From assembly GCF_000194155.1 (NCBI RefSeq), contig NZ_GL877878.1, positions 3,379,557 through 3,443,556 of the forward strand: a stretch of DNA of 64,000 nucleotides. The letters are read 5' to 3'. The position numbers were made by a program, and so were the translations under genes. The notes below the pieces were generated by a model. That model searched no databases and was not told the origin of the DNA. It worked only from the letters and a program-made list of their open reading frames with translations. Source of the stretch: Saccharopolyspora spinosa NRRL 18395. Lineage in GTDB: Bacteria; Actinomycetota; Actinomycetes; Mycobacteriales; Pseudonocardiaceae. This document shows, one piece after another, positions 27,325-36,143 of this stretch; positions within the stretch are counted from its first letter, which is position 1, and every line of letters starts with the position of its first letter.

Positions 27325-28646
27325 GAGGTGATCGCTCCTTGCTGGGACACGGGGTCGGTAGCGGACAGCGGGCTCCGCGAGGTCTCCGGCAGTGTCGATG
27401 CGGCGACAAGCGCAACGAGCGAGGCGACCGCGAGGTAGTAGGCGGGCGCCAGCGGGTCGCCGGTGACCTCGATCAGGAAGGTCGCGATGAACGGTGCGGT
27501 GCCGCCGAACACCGCGTAGGCGAGGTTGTAAGTGAGTGCCGAAGCGGTGTAGCGCACGCGTGTCGGGAACAGTTCGACGAGCAGCACCGCGGTCACGACG
27601 TTGCACGACACGGCACCCAGCGCCAGCAGTAGCTGCCCGAAGACCGCTGGCGCCAGACCGCTGTTGCCAGCCAGCAGGAACGCGGGCAACCCACCGACGA
27701 CCAGCAACCCCGAGGCGGTGAACATGGTCACGCGTCTGCCAAAACGGTCGGAGAAGCGACCGACTAACGGGCACAGCGCGGCCGCGAACATCAGCGCAAG
27801 CACATTGGACAACAACGTCATGGACGCGTCGTGCCCGGCGGTTACCTTGAGATAGGTCGTCATGTAGGTGGTGAACATGTAAAACGACAGCGCCGTTGTG
27901 CAAATGAACAGGCCGAGTTTGGTCATGGTGAGCCCATGCGATCGCAAGGCCTCCCGCACCGGCGCGGATGCGACCGTGTCGTTGTCGGCGACCTGCTGGA
28001 AGTCCGGCGTCTCATCCAGCTTCGAGCGGATGTAGAAGCCGCACACACCCAATGGCGCGGCGATGAGGAACGGGAGCCGCCATCCCCACTCGGTCATCGC
28101 GGTTGCGCCGAACAGCCCGCTGCAACCGAAGGACACGATGGCCGCGGTGCCGAACGCCGCGAACGTGCTCACCGGCAGAAAGCTCGAGTACCACGCGCGT
28201 CTATCTCGGCGACAGTGCTCAAGCACGAACGCGCAGGCGCCAGCGTACTCACCGCCGGTGGAAAAGCCCTGCACGCATCGGATGAGCACGAGCAGGATCG
28301 GTGCGGCGATGCCGATTGCGCTGTAGGTGGGCAAGATACCCAGGGCGACCGTGGATCCGGCCATGAGCAGGATCGTGATGGCCAGCGTGCGCTTGCGGCC
28401 GATGCGATCACCCAGCGCGCCGAAGTACGCGCCGCCAATGGGGCGTAAGGCGAAGGCCACCGCGAATGCGGCGAAGGTCTTGAGCAGGCCGGCCGTTGAG
28501 TTGGAGCTCGGAAAGAAGTTGTTGGCGATCTCGGTAGCCAGGAAACCGTAGAGCGCGAAGTCGAACCATTCGACGAAGTTTCCGATGGACGCCGCGCGGA
28601 TAACCTTGCGCAGCATTCTCGCGTCAGTGGCGTCTTTACTTGTCAT
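27321..28646 (-). CDS. MHS-family MFS transporter
   Basis: A 441-residue, 12-span transporter of the metabolite:H+ symporter (ProP/ShiA-like) group. Features are GNFVEWFDFALYGFLAT, RPIGGAYFGALGDRIGRKR between spans 2 and 3, RCVQGFSTGGEYAGA, and LFPTRVRYTASALTYNLA. The start at 28646 overlaps the preceding TGA, and an AGAAGG lies upstream. It is placed between the V4R-like protein and the amidohydrolase in one operon. It probably imports the acidic or amide substrate of the hydrolase. Confidence 0.9.
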   Translation of the reverse strand: MTSKDATDARMLRKVIRAASIGNFVEWFDFALYGFLATEIANNFFPSSNSTAGLLKTFAAFAVAFALRPIGGAYFGALGDRIGRKRTLAITILLMAGSTVALGILPTYSAIGIAAPILLVLIRCVQGFSTGGEYAGACAFVLEHCRRDRRAWYSSFLPVSTFAAFGTAAIVSFGCSGLFGATAMTEWGWRLPFLIAAPLGVCGFYIRSKLDETPDFQQVADNDTVASAPVREALRSHGLTMTKLGLFICTTALSFYMFTTYMTTYLKVTAGHDASMTLLSNVLALMFAAALCPLVGRFSDRFGRRVTMFTASGLLVVGGLPAFLLAGNSGLAPAVFGQLLLALGAVSCNVVTAVLLVELFPTRVRYTASALTYNLAYAVFGGTAPFIATFLIEVTGDPLAPAYYLAVASLVALVAASTLPETSRSPLSATDPVSQQGAITS

Positions 28647-29185
28647 GGCACCTTCTGGGGTAAGTTGCTGGTGAACAGGCACTCGTCACTGTTGATGCCG
28701 CACTGAATCTCGCGGACGGCCACAATCCCCGATTCGCCCGATACGTACTGGAGCGCACCCTCGAACCACGCCTCGAACAGGTAGCAGGCCCGATCGACGG
28801 ATCGGACCGAGCCTGGGACGGGTAACAGGGCGGAATGCCGCACCCGCACCCGCAGCTCGCCTCGCACGGGGTCGAGTGCGTCGATCTCGAAGCGACCCCA
28901 GCCACGGCGAGTCAACCGGTCCAGGTAGTGCCGGACGATCGCTGCCCCCGCAAGCCCGAGCCGCGCGGATTCATGAGCGCACCAGTGCCACGCCGACCGT
29001 CGACCAGCATCCCGGAACAGCTGGGCGGATTCGCCCCGTCCGACCCGTTGTTCCACCGCATCCAAGTTGTTCACGAGCAGGTGCTGAGGCACCAGCACCA
29101 TCGGCAAACCGTCGACGCTCCACCTCCCGGTTTCGTGGTCAACCTCGACCGGAACCGGCAGCTCGAACGCCCCATCATTCTGCAT
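28643..29185 (-). CDS. V4R-like small-molecule-binding protein (DUF5943-type)
   Basis: A 180-residue protein. The C-terminal half (YLFEAWFEGALQYVSGE then VREIQCGINSDECLFTS) has the pattern of 4-vinyl-reductase (V4R) domains, including the paired cysteines (Cx7C), which bind hydrophobic ligands or zinc. The N-terminal half (PMVLVPQHLLVNNLDAVEQ) resembles proteins annotated DUF5943. It is the first gene of the operon with the MHS transporter and amidohydrolase and is divergent from the GntR regulator. A role as ligand sensor or accessory enzyme is plausible; catalytic function is not shown. Confidence 0.65.
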   Translation of the reverse strand: MQNDGAFELPVPVEVDHETGRWSVDGLPMVLVPQHLLVNNLDAVEQRVGRGESAQLFRDAGRRSAWHWCAHESARLGLAGAAIVRHYLDRLTRRGWGRFEIDALDPVRGELRVRVRHSALLPVPGSVRSVDRACYLFEAWFEGALQYVSGESGIVAVREIQCGINSDECLFTSNLPQKVP

Positions 29186-29242
29186 GCAGAGATAATACAA
29201 AGCGTCTATCGTGGGTCAAGGGCGAAAAATCGATGTGCCAGG

Positions 29243-30040
29243 ATGGTGTACGTGGGACGGCGACAGCGGACACAGATGGAACGGGCGTATGCCGAGATCA
29301 AGGCGCGGTACATGACACTGCGCCTCACGCCTGGTGAGTGGATCGACGACATGAAGCTCAGCCACGAGCTCGGGCTGAGTCGCACCCCGGCGCGCGAAGC
29401 ACTGTTCCTACTCGCCTCCGAAGGCCTCATCCGGGCCCATCCCGGCGGCGGCTTCACCGTGCGACCGCTGGACCTGTCGGGCATCAGCAACCTCTTCGAA
29501 GCAAACATCGTCACCGCGAAGGCGATCGCACGGCTGGTCGCCAACCGCGTGACCTCCGACGAGATCGCCGAGCTACGCGAGGCCAACGCGGTCGTCAATG
29601 ACGCGATCCAGCGCAGGTCCGCGCCGGACATCGCGGAAACCAACGCCGCGCTGCACAACCTCGAAGCGCGCATCGCGCGTAACGAGTACCTCGCCGTCCT
29701 CGCCGGACGCATCTACGACGAGGGACAGCGGCTCGGATATCTCGCGTTCGGGGGCGCGGAGGACTGGAACTCCAACCGCCTCGACGACCACTTCGCGCGG
29801 GTGAGCCACGACCATTCCGCGCTCATCGACGCCTACGAGAGTCGAGACCCCGATACCGCCGAAGCCGTCGCGGTAGGCCACGTCCGGCTCTTCCGCGAAC
29901 GCATCCTCACCTACATCGCCTCCAGCGGCACCGACGAGGTAGACCTGTCCGGCAACCTGATGGCATCGGTCCGGCTGAGTACCACCGACGTGCGGCAGGC
30001 GCTCGCCGGCGAGGACGCACCGCAGGAGGCGGGCGTATAG
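29243..30040 (+). CDS. GntR/FadR-type transcriptional regulator
   Basis: A 265-residue regulator. The N-terminal winged helix (LTPGEWIDDMKLSHELGLS, RTPAREALFLLASEGLI, GGFTVRPLD) is followed by an all-helical FCD-like effector domain (NAALHNLEARIARNEYL, VSHDHSALIDAYESRD, AEAVAVGHVRLFRERI). ATG 29243 and the adjacent GTG are equivalent starts. It is divergent from the V4R/MHS/amidohydrolase operon with only 57 bp between starts, so it very likely controls that operon. No perfect palindrome is visible in the gap. Confidence 0.9.
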   Translation: MVYVGRRQRTQMERAYAEIKARYMTLRLTPGEWIDDMKLSHELGLSRTPAREALFLLASEGLIRAHPGGGFTVRPLDLSGISNLFEANIVTAKAIARLVANRVTSDEIAELREANAVVNDAIQRRSAPDIAETNAALHNLEARIARNEYLAVLAGRIYDEGQRLGYLAFGGAEDWNSNRLDDHFARVSHDHSALIDAYESRDPDTAEAVAVGHVRLFRERILTYIASSGTDEVDLSGNLMASVRLSTTDVRQALAGEDAPQEAGV

Positions 30041-30511
30041 CGGCGGATGGTCGATCGCGCCGCTGTCCTGGGGTGGCTCGTTCATTCATCGCTGCTGATC
30101 AAACGGTCCCAGCTCCAGAGGCGGGTCTGCGACATACCTGGGTCATCGTGTCGCCGCTGCGCAACACCGCTCCCGGCAAACCGACACACCTCCAGCCCCA
30201 GGGCGCGTGAAAGGTTGACCTGTCCGGTTTAGGTAGTTTCCCTCAGATCAACCTTGCACACGCCCTGCGTCCAGACCCTTGCCGACGGCCGCCCCGGTAG
30301 ACCACGGCCATCAATCCGGAACCCAGTCCTCAGCACGGATGCCAGCTTCGATGGTGCACGCGAGTCCGCGACCCGTCCATCACCGCGCTTCTGTCAAGGT
30401 GCTAATGCATATTAGTCCTGCAGGACAAAATTCGACCAGGGGCTTGATCCACGGGGATACGCCGTTCAGTCTCGGTGTCTGATCCGCGTTCTCGACGAGG
30501 AGGCTACTGCA
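30041..30511. other. gene-free stretch between GntR and the hydrolase pair
   Basis: Apart from the 69-bp inverted-repeat element at 30199-30267 I see no gene, RNA or clear promoter here. Composition drops locally in GC near 30400-30430 (CTAATGCATATTAGTCCTG, itself with a short TAATGCATATTA palindrome), which may mark the promoter for the downstream pair. Confidence 0.4.
30199..30267. repeat. 69-bp inverted-repeat element (deletion derivative of the 44945 element)
   Basis: Its ends form imperfect inverted repeats (left CAGGGCGCGTGAAAGGTTGA, right ending GCACACGCCCTG). Read as reverse complement, the first 28 bp equal 44945-44972 exactly and the remaining 41 bp equal 45458-45498 with three mismatches. 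It is therefore the 554-bp element with 485 bp removed, inserted in the opposite orientation. It carries no coding sequence. Confidence 0.88.
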
Positions 30512-30640
30512 GTGGCAGCGGGGCTCAGCATGCGACCGGCGGGCATCGCCGGAATCGTGACCACGGAAGACTTCGCCATGCTTGCCTGCACGAGGGTGGT
30601 CGCGGCGATCGGCCGACTCCGGACCGAGGTTCACCTGTGA
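30512..30640 (+). CDS. 42-residue ORF coupled to the hydrolase
   Basis: A GTG start preceded at good spacing by GAGGAGG (30497-30503). The peptide (GLSMRPAGIAGIVTTEDF, then a hydrophobic helix and LRTEVHL) ends in TGA overlapping the GTG of the hydrolase gene. It could be a small translational-coupling ORF or the preserved 3' end of a larger decayed gene. No family is recognised. Confidence 0.35.
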   Translation: MAAGLSMRPAGIAGIVTTEDFAMLACTRVVAAIGRLRTEVHL

Positions 30641-31392
30641 TCGTCACGTCTGACGGTGTCCGCCTTGAGGCTGCCTGGCATCAGGGCGGTGCGGATGCTG
30701 TGGTCCTGGCCCACGGCATCACCGCTGACCTCGAAGAGCAAGGGCTGTTCCGGATCCTGGCGGATCGGCTTGCGGCCGCGGGATTCTCGGTGCTGCGGTT
30801 CTCTTTCCGCGGGCACGGCCGCAGCGAGGGCAGGCCACGCGACATGACGATCGCGGGAGAACGGTTGGACTTGCGGGCAGCCGTGGAGTCGGTCGAACGC
30901 CCGGTGTCGGTGGTGGCGTCGAGCTTCGGTGCCGTGAGCACCACGCTCTCGTTGGGCGAGTTGCCCATCGACTCGGTGGTGCTGTGGCAGCCAGTGCTCG
31001 ATCTACGGCGGACCTTCCTGGAACCGGAGCTGCCACGCGGCCGGCAGCTCTACAGCGACCTGAGCTCCTTGCAACAGACGGGTTTTCTCGATATCGAGGG
31101 ACGGTTCGAACTAGGCGCGCACCTCTTCGAAGAATTCGCGGAGCTTGACCCGCGACCTGCCTTTCTCGCGAGCGACATCCCCGCGCTCGTCGTGCATGGC
31201 GATGCGGATGAGCACGTCTCCTACGAGGTGGCCCGTGAGGTGGCAGCCCGGCGGCCGCGCACGGACTGGCACCGCGTACGAGGCGGCGGACACGGCTTCC
31301 GGGACGTGGAGCGCGAGGTCATCGACGTGACGGTGTCGTGGCTTCTCGACCAGGCTGACGTCTCGGCTGCACAACCCCAGCCGCCAGCATGA
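30637..31392 (+). CDS. alpha/beta hydrolase
   Basis: A 251-residue alpha/beta-hydrolase fold protein. It has the oxyanion region VVLAHGITAD, FSFRGHGRSEGRP, the nucleophile Ser in VVASSFGAVS, the acid in LVVHGDADEHVSY and the His in RGGGHGFRD. The pattern is that of DUF/serine aminopeptidase S33-like esterases. The GTG start overlaps the stop of the small ORF before it. The length is short but complete. The substrate is unknown, and there is no obvious link to the neighbouring clusters. Confidence 0.87.
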   Translation: MIVTSDGVRLEAAWHQGGADAVVLAHGITADLEEQGLFRILADRLAAAGFSVLRFSFRGHGRSEGRPRDMTIAGERLDLRAAVESVERPVSVVASSFGAVSTTLSLGELPIDSVVLWQPVLDLRRTFLEPELPRGRQLYSDLSSLQQTGFLDIEGRFELGAHLFEEFAELDPRPAFLASDIPALVVHGDADEHVSYEVAREVAARRPRTDWHRVRGGGHGFRDVEREVIDVTVSWLLDQADVSAAQPQPPA

Positions 31393-31430
31393 CGCAATGG
31401 TGACCGTGACAGTGGGTTAATGCGCTCCTT

Positions 31431-31458
31431 GCTCCCGGCACGCTGGCGTGTCGGGAGC
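31431..31458. terminator. hairpin between convergent genes
   Basis: A 12-bp stem (GCTCCCGGCACG pairing with CGTGTCGGGAGC, one G-U) and a 4-nt loop lie between the hydrolase gene (plus) and the end of the minus-strand biosynthetic operon, so it may serve both directions. Confidence 0.65.
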
Positions 31459-31530
31459 AGGACTGCACTGCGAGGCCACCGGGAGTTCGCGGGTGCGCGG
31501 ACTCCCCAGGCCCGAGTTCAGCGGAGTTTT

Positions 31531-33444
31531 CTATTCGACCCACTTCACCGACATCGCCAGCGGACAGCGCGCCACCCGCGTGGTCGGTGGTCTGGTTCCC
31601 TTGCCGACACGCAGGACCGCCAGCACGGCGTTGTCGCCGGAGGTGTCTCCCGTCGAGGGAGTCCCGAGTCCGCCGAATTCTCCCAGCAATGGTTGAGCCG
31701 CGTATCCCTGCTCAACCAGGGACAGCCACAGTCGCATCAACGTCTCGCCCGCGCTGATGCGGTCAGCTACGGTCCGACGAGGGCCACGCAGCACGAGTGC
31801 CGCGCCGCAATTGCGCAGCTGCCGGGCACGCCCGTGCTCGACGGCACGTGCCAGTACGTGACGTTTGGCCGCGTCCGGTATCGCAGATCCCGCCAGAGCC
31901 GACGCAAGACGTCCGGCGACACCGGAGATGCCGAGCAGGTCGTGAGGCGTGCCGAACCAACTGCGGCCGGACTCGGTAGCGGCCCGCTTGCGCACCCACG
32001 CCCACATTTCGTCCTCGTTGCCGATCAATGTGGACCTATCGTGTTCGGTCCGGCCGAGGAGCCTGCTTCGAGCTTGCGAGCCCCTCATCGTCTCCAGGTT
32101 GACATTTCGGTCGGTACACAGTTTTTCGAGCTGCTTCAGGGTCGTGCAGTCGATCGGGGTGGACAGCATGTCGCCTCGGTGCGTCGAACGTGCCCCCAGA
32201 ACACCCTGGCGGGTCAGGAAGTCGTCACGCAGGCGATCGAGGCGGAATCGGCCTGCGGACCAGTTCTGGTCCGTGAGCGCACCCTCGTGCGCCTCCCATT
32301 CGCCGTGCGCGAGGTACGAAAGAGCCCCCAGCGCGCATCCGAGGTCCTCGGCCCAGCCCAGCTCGTCCGGATGCGCTGTCGGCCAGCGTTGCCCGTTGAG
32401 TGCGAGTTGGACAGTGTGGTCGTCGACGATTTCGAAGCGCCACGGCTGGGAGTTGTACGTGGAAGGCGCGAGTCGGGCGCCGTTGAGCACGCCGGTGAGT
32501 TCCGGGGGCAGTTCGCGCTCCCGTTGCACGCTCCGCACGGGCCGAGAACCGCCTTTCTTCGTCACTTGGTGAATGGTCCACAGAGTCCGGGCGAGTTCCA
32601 GCGGCATACGCGCCCGGTGTGCTAACGCAGCGGTTCTCGGCATGGCCGCAGCATGGAAGTCCACCGTCACGACGGGTTTCACCCGTCGGTTCATCAGCAA
32701 GTTGAGCACAACCCTGCTGCCGAGCGCGCCGAGACCCATCACGCAGTAGGAAATCTGCGGCCAGGTACCGCCGTTGGCCAGCCGGTCGGACATGACGGGG
32801 AGGTAGTCGCTGGGGAAGTGCGTCCTGCCGAACCAGCGCACGGACTCCCACAGACGGTTGTCCCGGTGCGCTTCCGCGGTCGCCTTCCCGTGGAACGGCA
32901 GCGGGTTGCGGCGGTAGTCGAAGACGAACACGGCCGGTTTTCCGCCCCAGTCGACTCCGGCGACGACGGGAATGCCGCGTCGGGCGGCGCGTTCGTGCAG
33001 CTGGTACTTGACCCACGCGGACATCGCGGGATCGATCGCGTCGAAGGCGACGTGCGCGCCGTCGAGCGCCTCGTCGAGGTTTTCGAGGGTGAGACCGTCC
33101 GGGTAGGTGCGCACCTCGGCGGTGGGACTGATCGCGACTACCCGGCGGGCGAGCACCTCGGGTTTCGGCTGGCCGACATCAGCGACCACGCACGCCTGCC
33201 GGTTGAGATTCGACACGTCGAAGCTGTCCGGGTCGGCGAGCCGGAAACGGGTGACGCCCATTCGCGCCAGCGGTTCGACCACGGCACCACCCACGCTGCC
33301 GCAGCCGGCCACCAGCACGGCCGCGGACCGGAGTACCGCTTGTTCACGCTCGGTGAGAATGTCCAGGTTGCGACTCACGGCCTCCGCACCGAAACTCGCC
33401 GTCCCCGCCGAGAGCGGATCAGGACCTCGGAAATCCGAATGCAC
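31531..33444 (-). CDS. ThiF/E1-like adenylyltransferase fused to a nitroreductase-like domain (Rv1355c/MoeY type)
   Basis: A 637-residue two-domain protein. Residues about 15-290 are a ThiF/MoeB/HesA fold: VLVAGCGSVGGAVVEPLARM, LADPDSFDVSNLNRQ, FDAIDPAMSAWVKYQLHE and VAGVDWGGKP. Residues about 310-630 resemble nitroreductase-type flavoproteins (NGARLAPSTYNSQPWRFEI, GISGVAGRLASAL, AGETLMRLWLSLVEQGYAAQPL). The same fusion is known as MoeY/Rv1355c in Mycobacterium, whose true function is unclear. The catalytic Cys of classical E1 enzymes is not evident. It is the last gene of the minus-strand operon and suggests carboxylate activation followed by a redox step. Confidence 0.82.
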   Translation of the reverse strand: MHSDFRGPDPLSAGTASFGAEAVSRNLDILTEREQAVLRSAAVLVAGCGSVGGAVVEPLARMGVTRFRLADPDSFDVSNLNRQACVVADVGQPKPEVLARRVVAISPTAEVRTYPDGLTLENLDEALDGAHVAFDAIDPAMSAWVKYQLHERAARRGIPVVAGVDWGGKPAVFVFDYRRNPLPFHGKATAEAHRDNRLWESVRWFGRTHFPSDYLPVMSDRLANGGTWPQISYCVMGLGALGSRVVLNLLMNRRVKPVVTVDFHAAAMPRTAALAHRARMPLELARTLWTIHQVTKKGGSRPVRSVQRERELPPELTGVLNGARLAPSTYNSQPWRFEIVDDHTVQLALNGQRWPTAHPDELGWAEDLGCALGALSYLAHGEWEAHEGALTDQNWSAGRFRLDRLRDDFLTRQGVLGARSTHRGDMLSTPIDCTTLKQLEKLCTDRNVNLETMRGSQARSRLLGRTEHDRSTLIGNEDEMWAWVRKRAATESGRSWFGTPHDLLGISGVAGRLASALAGSAIPDAAKRHVLARAVEHGRARQLRNCGAALVLRGPRRTVADRISAGETLMRLWLSLVEQGYAAQPLLGEFGGLGTPSTGDTSGDNAVLAVLRVGKGTRPPTTRVARCPLAMSVKWVE

Positions 33445-33545
33445 GATTTTTCTCCAGCGGTCACCGGAAGTTGACCTTCCGAATTTTCGCCGTGTCGAGT
33501 TTTCTTCGCCGGCGAGTAGGAAGCTGCCCGTCCAGGGGCCTCGTC

Positions 33546-34811
33546 CTACGAGGCCACCCGCTCGTCGAGCAGCCGGACAATCTTGCCGCTGCGGGGGTTC
33601 ACCTTGATCATGTCTGCCGGTACGAACTCGACCAACAGCGGGTTGATCAGGCCGGCGCGCACGTGTTCGCCGAACATCGGGCGCAACTCGTCAAACCGCG
33701 CGGATATCGCTTCGGCAAGCGGCTGCGGATCGTTGATCTGCCCACCGATCCGCAGCACGAGTTCGTCCTTGGAGTCCCGTCGACGTTGCACCGCCTGGAA
33801 TCCCGCGATGGGCTGGTCGCCGGCCAGTTCCTCGATCACCAAACGCAGGTCCTCCAGGTAGACGGTGACCGGACCGACCCTGGCTCCATCGTCGGCACGG
33901 CCCAGCAGGCGGAACCGGCGATCGTCGTAGTCGATCCACGCGGCGCGGTCACCGACCGGATACCGGATGAGGGGCATCAGCCGCCGGACGAGGTCCGTGG
34001 CCAGCAGCCTGCCGGGGCGACCTGGTTCCCTGATCGGATCGCCGGTTTCGTCGTCGACGATCTCCATCAGTTTTTGGAGCCGGTGGACGCGATGCACGCG
34101 AGCGTCCGGCTCGTCCTGGACGGGCGCGGCCAGCACACCGGCATCCACCGACGCGTACCCCAGCGAGCGGACAACGGCGTTGGGGAACGCGTCGGCGATC
34201 AGTCTGCGCTGATCGTCGTAGAACGCCTCCCCACCGAAGAGGAAGAGGTGGACCGCGGGTGCCGAGTCACCTCGCGCGGTCAGCCGCGACGCGACCTGGC
34301 TGGCCGTGGTGGGCGTCGCCAGCAGCACGGTCGCTTCCTGCTCGATGATCAGGTCCGCCATGACCTCGGGCGACGGGCTTCCCGCGATCGGCAGGTGCAC
34401 AACGGGGACGCACGTCTCCTGCAGGCACAGGACGTTGAACAGGAAACTCGCGTACAACTCCCCGGCGTAGAAGAGGTTGGCAACCCGGTCGCCGGTCCGC
34501 AGTCCTGCCGCCGCGTACCCGTCTCCCTGCAGCCTGGCCATGTCGTGCAGTTCCGCCCTGGTGTACACGGTCAGTTTGGGGCTGTTGACGGTCCCACCGG
34601 TTTTGAACACGACACCGTCGTCGTGGCGAGCCGTCAGCACCCGGTTGTCCTTCACCGTATTCGCTTTCCAGAAGCTGGCGTGGTCGATGATCGGCAAGTC
34701 CTCCGCCCGGATCGGCCCGTCGGTGGCAACACCGGCGTAGAGGGCCCGATAGTAGGGAGAATTGCGGCGGGCGAAGTCGACCAGTTCGGTGAGATCCGGT
34801 TCCAGCATCAT
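33546..34811 (-). CDS. CapK/phenylacetate-CoA-ligase-like adenylating enzyme
   Basis: A 421-residue AMP-forming enzyme of the PaaK/CapK group: NSPYYRALYAGV, VVFKTGGTVNSPKLTVYTRA (P-loop-like), LFLFGGEAFYDDQRRLI, RSLGYASVDAGVLAAP, LLATDLVRRLMPLIRYPVGD and a C-terminal MIKVNPRSGKIVRLLDE. The first motif is shorter in Ser/Thr/Gly than in true ligases but intact. Homologues load aromatic or branched acids onto CoA or carrier proteins. No carrier-protein gene is visible in the operon, so a CoA ester or a free adenylate handed to another enzyme is possible. It starts 28 bp after the KAS III-type gene. Confidence 0.8.
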   Translation of the reverse strand: MMLEPDLTELVDFARRNSPYYRALYAGVATDGPIRAEDLPIIDHASFWKANTVKDNRVLTARHDDGVVFKTGGTVNSPKLTVYTRAELHDMARLQGDGYAAAGLRTGDRVANLFYAGELYASFLFNVLCLQETCVPVVHLPIAGSPSPEVMADLIIEQEATVLLATPTTASQVASRLTARGDSAPAVHLFLFGGEAFYDDQRRLIADAFPNAVVRSLGYASVDAGVLAAPVQDEPDARVHRVHRLQKLMEIVDDETGDPIREPGRPGRLLATDLVRRLMPLIRYPVGDRAAWIDYDDRRFRLLGRADDGARVGPVTVYLEDLRLVIEELAGDQPIAGFQAVQRRRDSKDELVLRIGGQINDPQPLAEAISARFDELRPMFGEHVRAGLINPLLVEFVPADMIKVNPRSGKIVRLLDERVAS

Positions 34812-34839
34812 GTGTCCCTTTCGTCGGTGAAGACGCCCG

Positions 34840-35814
34840 TCATCCCGTGATCTCCAGGAGCGCGCAGATGAACCGGAAGCCGACACCGATCCCGATCACG
34901 AGGACGGTGTCCGACGGCTCGATGGACTCTTCCCGGAGGAAGTGGTCCAGGCCGAGTAGCTGGTCGCACGGGCCGACATGGCCGAGTGTCCGGTGCAGCG
35001 GCCAGCTGGTCCGGTCGCTGGGTATGCCCAGGGGCTCGAGGAGGAGAACGTTCAGCTGCGCCAACCCCAATCCGGTGACCGCGAACCGGGAAACCTTGTC
35101 GAGCGACACGCCGGCTTCCTGGAGGACCTGCTCGACCGCGGTGCGGGCGGCTGTCTGGAGGGTGCCGAGGTGGGGCATGACGCCGACCGTCTCCGCCGGT
35201 GTCATCATGCGGCTTCCGTCCTCCGCGGGGATGGTGGGTGTGGCCAGGCCTTCGAGTTCGGGCGCCGCAGTGCAGGAGGTGGCGACCAGCCGGGCCCGCC
35301 CGGCTCCCCGGCTCAGCACGGCGGCAGCGGCGCCATCGGACAGGAAGTGCCCCAACCCGGGCAGCCACCTCGGCCAGCGCGGCGCGACGAACCGGCCCGC
35401 CGCCGTAACCAGCGCGGACGTGGCGGAGGGATCAGCGGCTAGGTGCGAGGCGGCCAGCACGAGTCCCGCAGCACCACCGCAGCTGCCCGCGCCCGCCTCG
35501 ACCGCGAGCGCCCGGGAGGCACCCACAACCCGCTGTACGTAACAGGCGGGAGCGTAGTGCTCCTGGTCATCGAAGACGGCGTGGATCACCGTGGCGATGT
35601 CGGCGCCCTCGTGCCCGGAGCGGCGGAGGGCGTCGGTCGCCGCACTTGCGGCCATCTCCGCGGCGGTGAACCCGTCCGAGGCGGTAAAGGACTCGAAGTC
35701 GGACATCTCGAACGCTTGGCGTTCGATCGTGCCGTCACCAACGAGGTCGATAGCGCTGGCGCGGGGCGGCAGGTACCGGCCAGTGCCGCTGACGAACAAG
35801 TCGTTCCAGAGCAT
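34840..35814 (-). CDS. ketoacyl-ACP synthase III family protein (acyltransferase-like)
   Basis: A 324-residue thiolase-fold protein: DGFTAAEMAASAATDALR, the probable nucleophile Cys in AGAGSCGGAAGLVLA, GHFLSDGAAAAVLSRGAG and VLVIGIGVGFRFICALLEI. The usual HQAN segment is replaced by TGLGLAQLN, and the GNTSAAS-type motif by LGHVGPCDQLLGL with His and Asp. This is the pattern of KAS III-like proteins (ChlB3/CerJ type) that transfer acyl groups rather than condense them. It is probably the acyl-transfer or C-C bond-forming step of the operon product. Confidence 0.85.
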   Translation of the reverse strand: MLWNDLFVSGTGRYLPPRASAIDLVGDGTIERQAFEMSDFESFTASDGFTAAEMAASAATDALRRSGHEGADIATVIHAVFDDQEHYAPACYVQRVVGASRALAVEAGAGSCGGAAGLVLAASHLAADPSATSALVTAAGRFVAPRWPRWLPGLGHFLSDGAAAAVLSRGAGRARLVATSCTAAPELEGLATPTIPAEDGSRMMTPAETVGVMPHLGTLQTAARTAVEQVLQEAGVSLDKVSRFAVTGLGLAQLNVLLLEPLGIPSDRTSWPLHRTLGHVGPCDQLLGLDHFLREESIEPSDTVLVIGIGVGFRFICALLEITG

Positions 35815-35817
35815 GGT

Positions 35818-36143
35818 GTCCTTCTTCCGGTGCGGATGTCGGGTGGCGGTCGTTCACAGCGGTCAGGGTGCGGGTCGGCCGGATCACCTCGGTCCGCCGC
35901 CAGCGGCACGACACCGATGCCGAGTGGCTGGACGTGGTGAGTGCGGGCGTCGTCGGCCCACAGCCAGTCCTCCGCGAGGACGCGGATCTCGCCGTCGCCC
36001 TTGGTGACCGCGACGTCTGGGCTTCGGCCGCGACCGATGCGGTCGTCGCATCGGCGGCACGGCGATCGGCTCCGGCGGGGTGTGGGCGGGTGCCGACGCT
36101 AGAAGCTGGACCATCGGACGCACGGCGACGGCTTTCGCGGCCA
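35818..36143 (-). other. gap with a possible broken small gene
   Basis: Between the SnoaL-like and KAS III-type genes lie 326 bp. An ATG at 36147 overlaps the preceding stop (ATGA) and opens a frame that starts sensibly (AVAVRPMVQLLASAPAH) but turns Arg-rich. Another frame then reads well from about 36020 (VAVTKGDGEIRVLAEDW, LWADDARTHHVQPLGIGVV). One or two indels would give a small protein of about 90-100 residues. I do not recognise it. Confidence 0.3.

Noticed and set aside
29186-29242. GATA...TATC palindrome as a GntR operator between divergent genes
   Set aside because: Only four bases on each side pair (GATA/TATC), with a long unmatched centre; too weak to claim.
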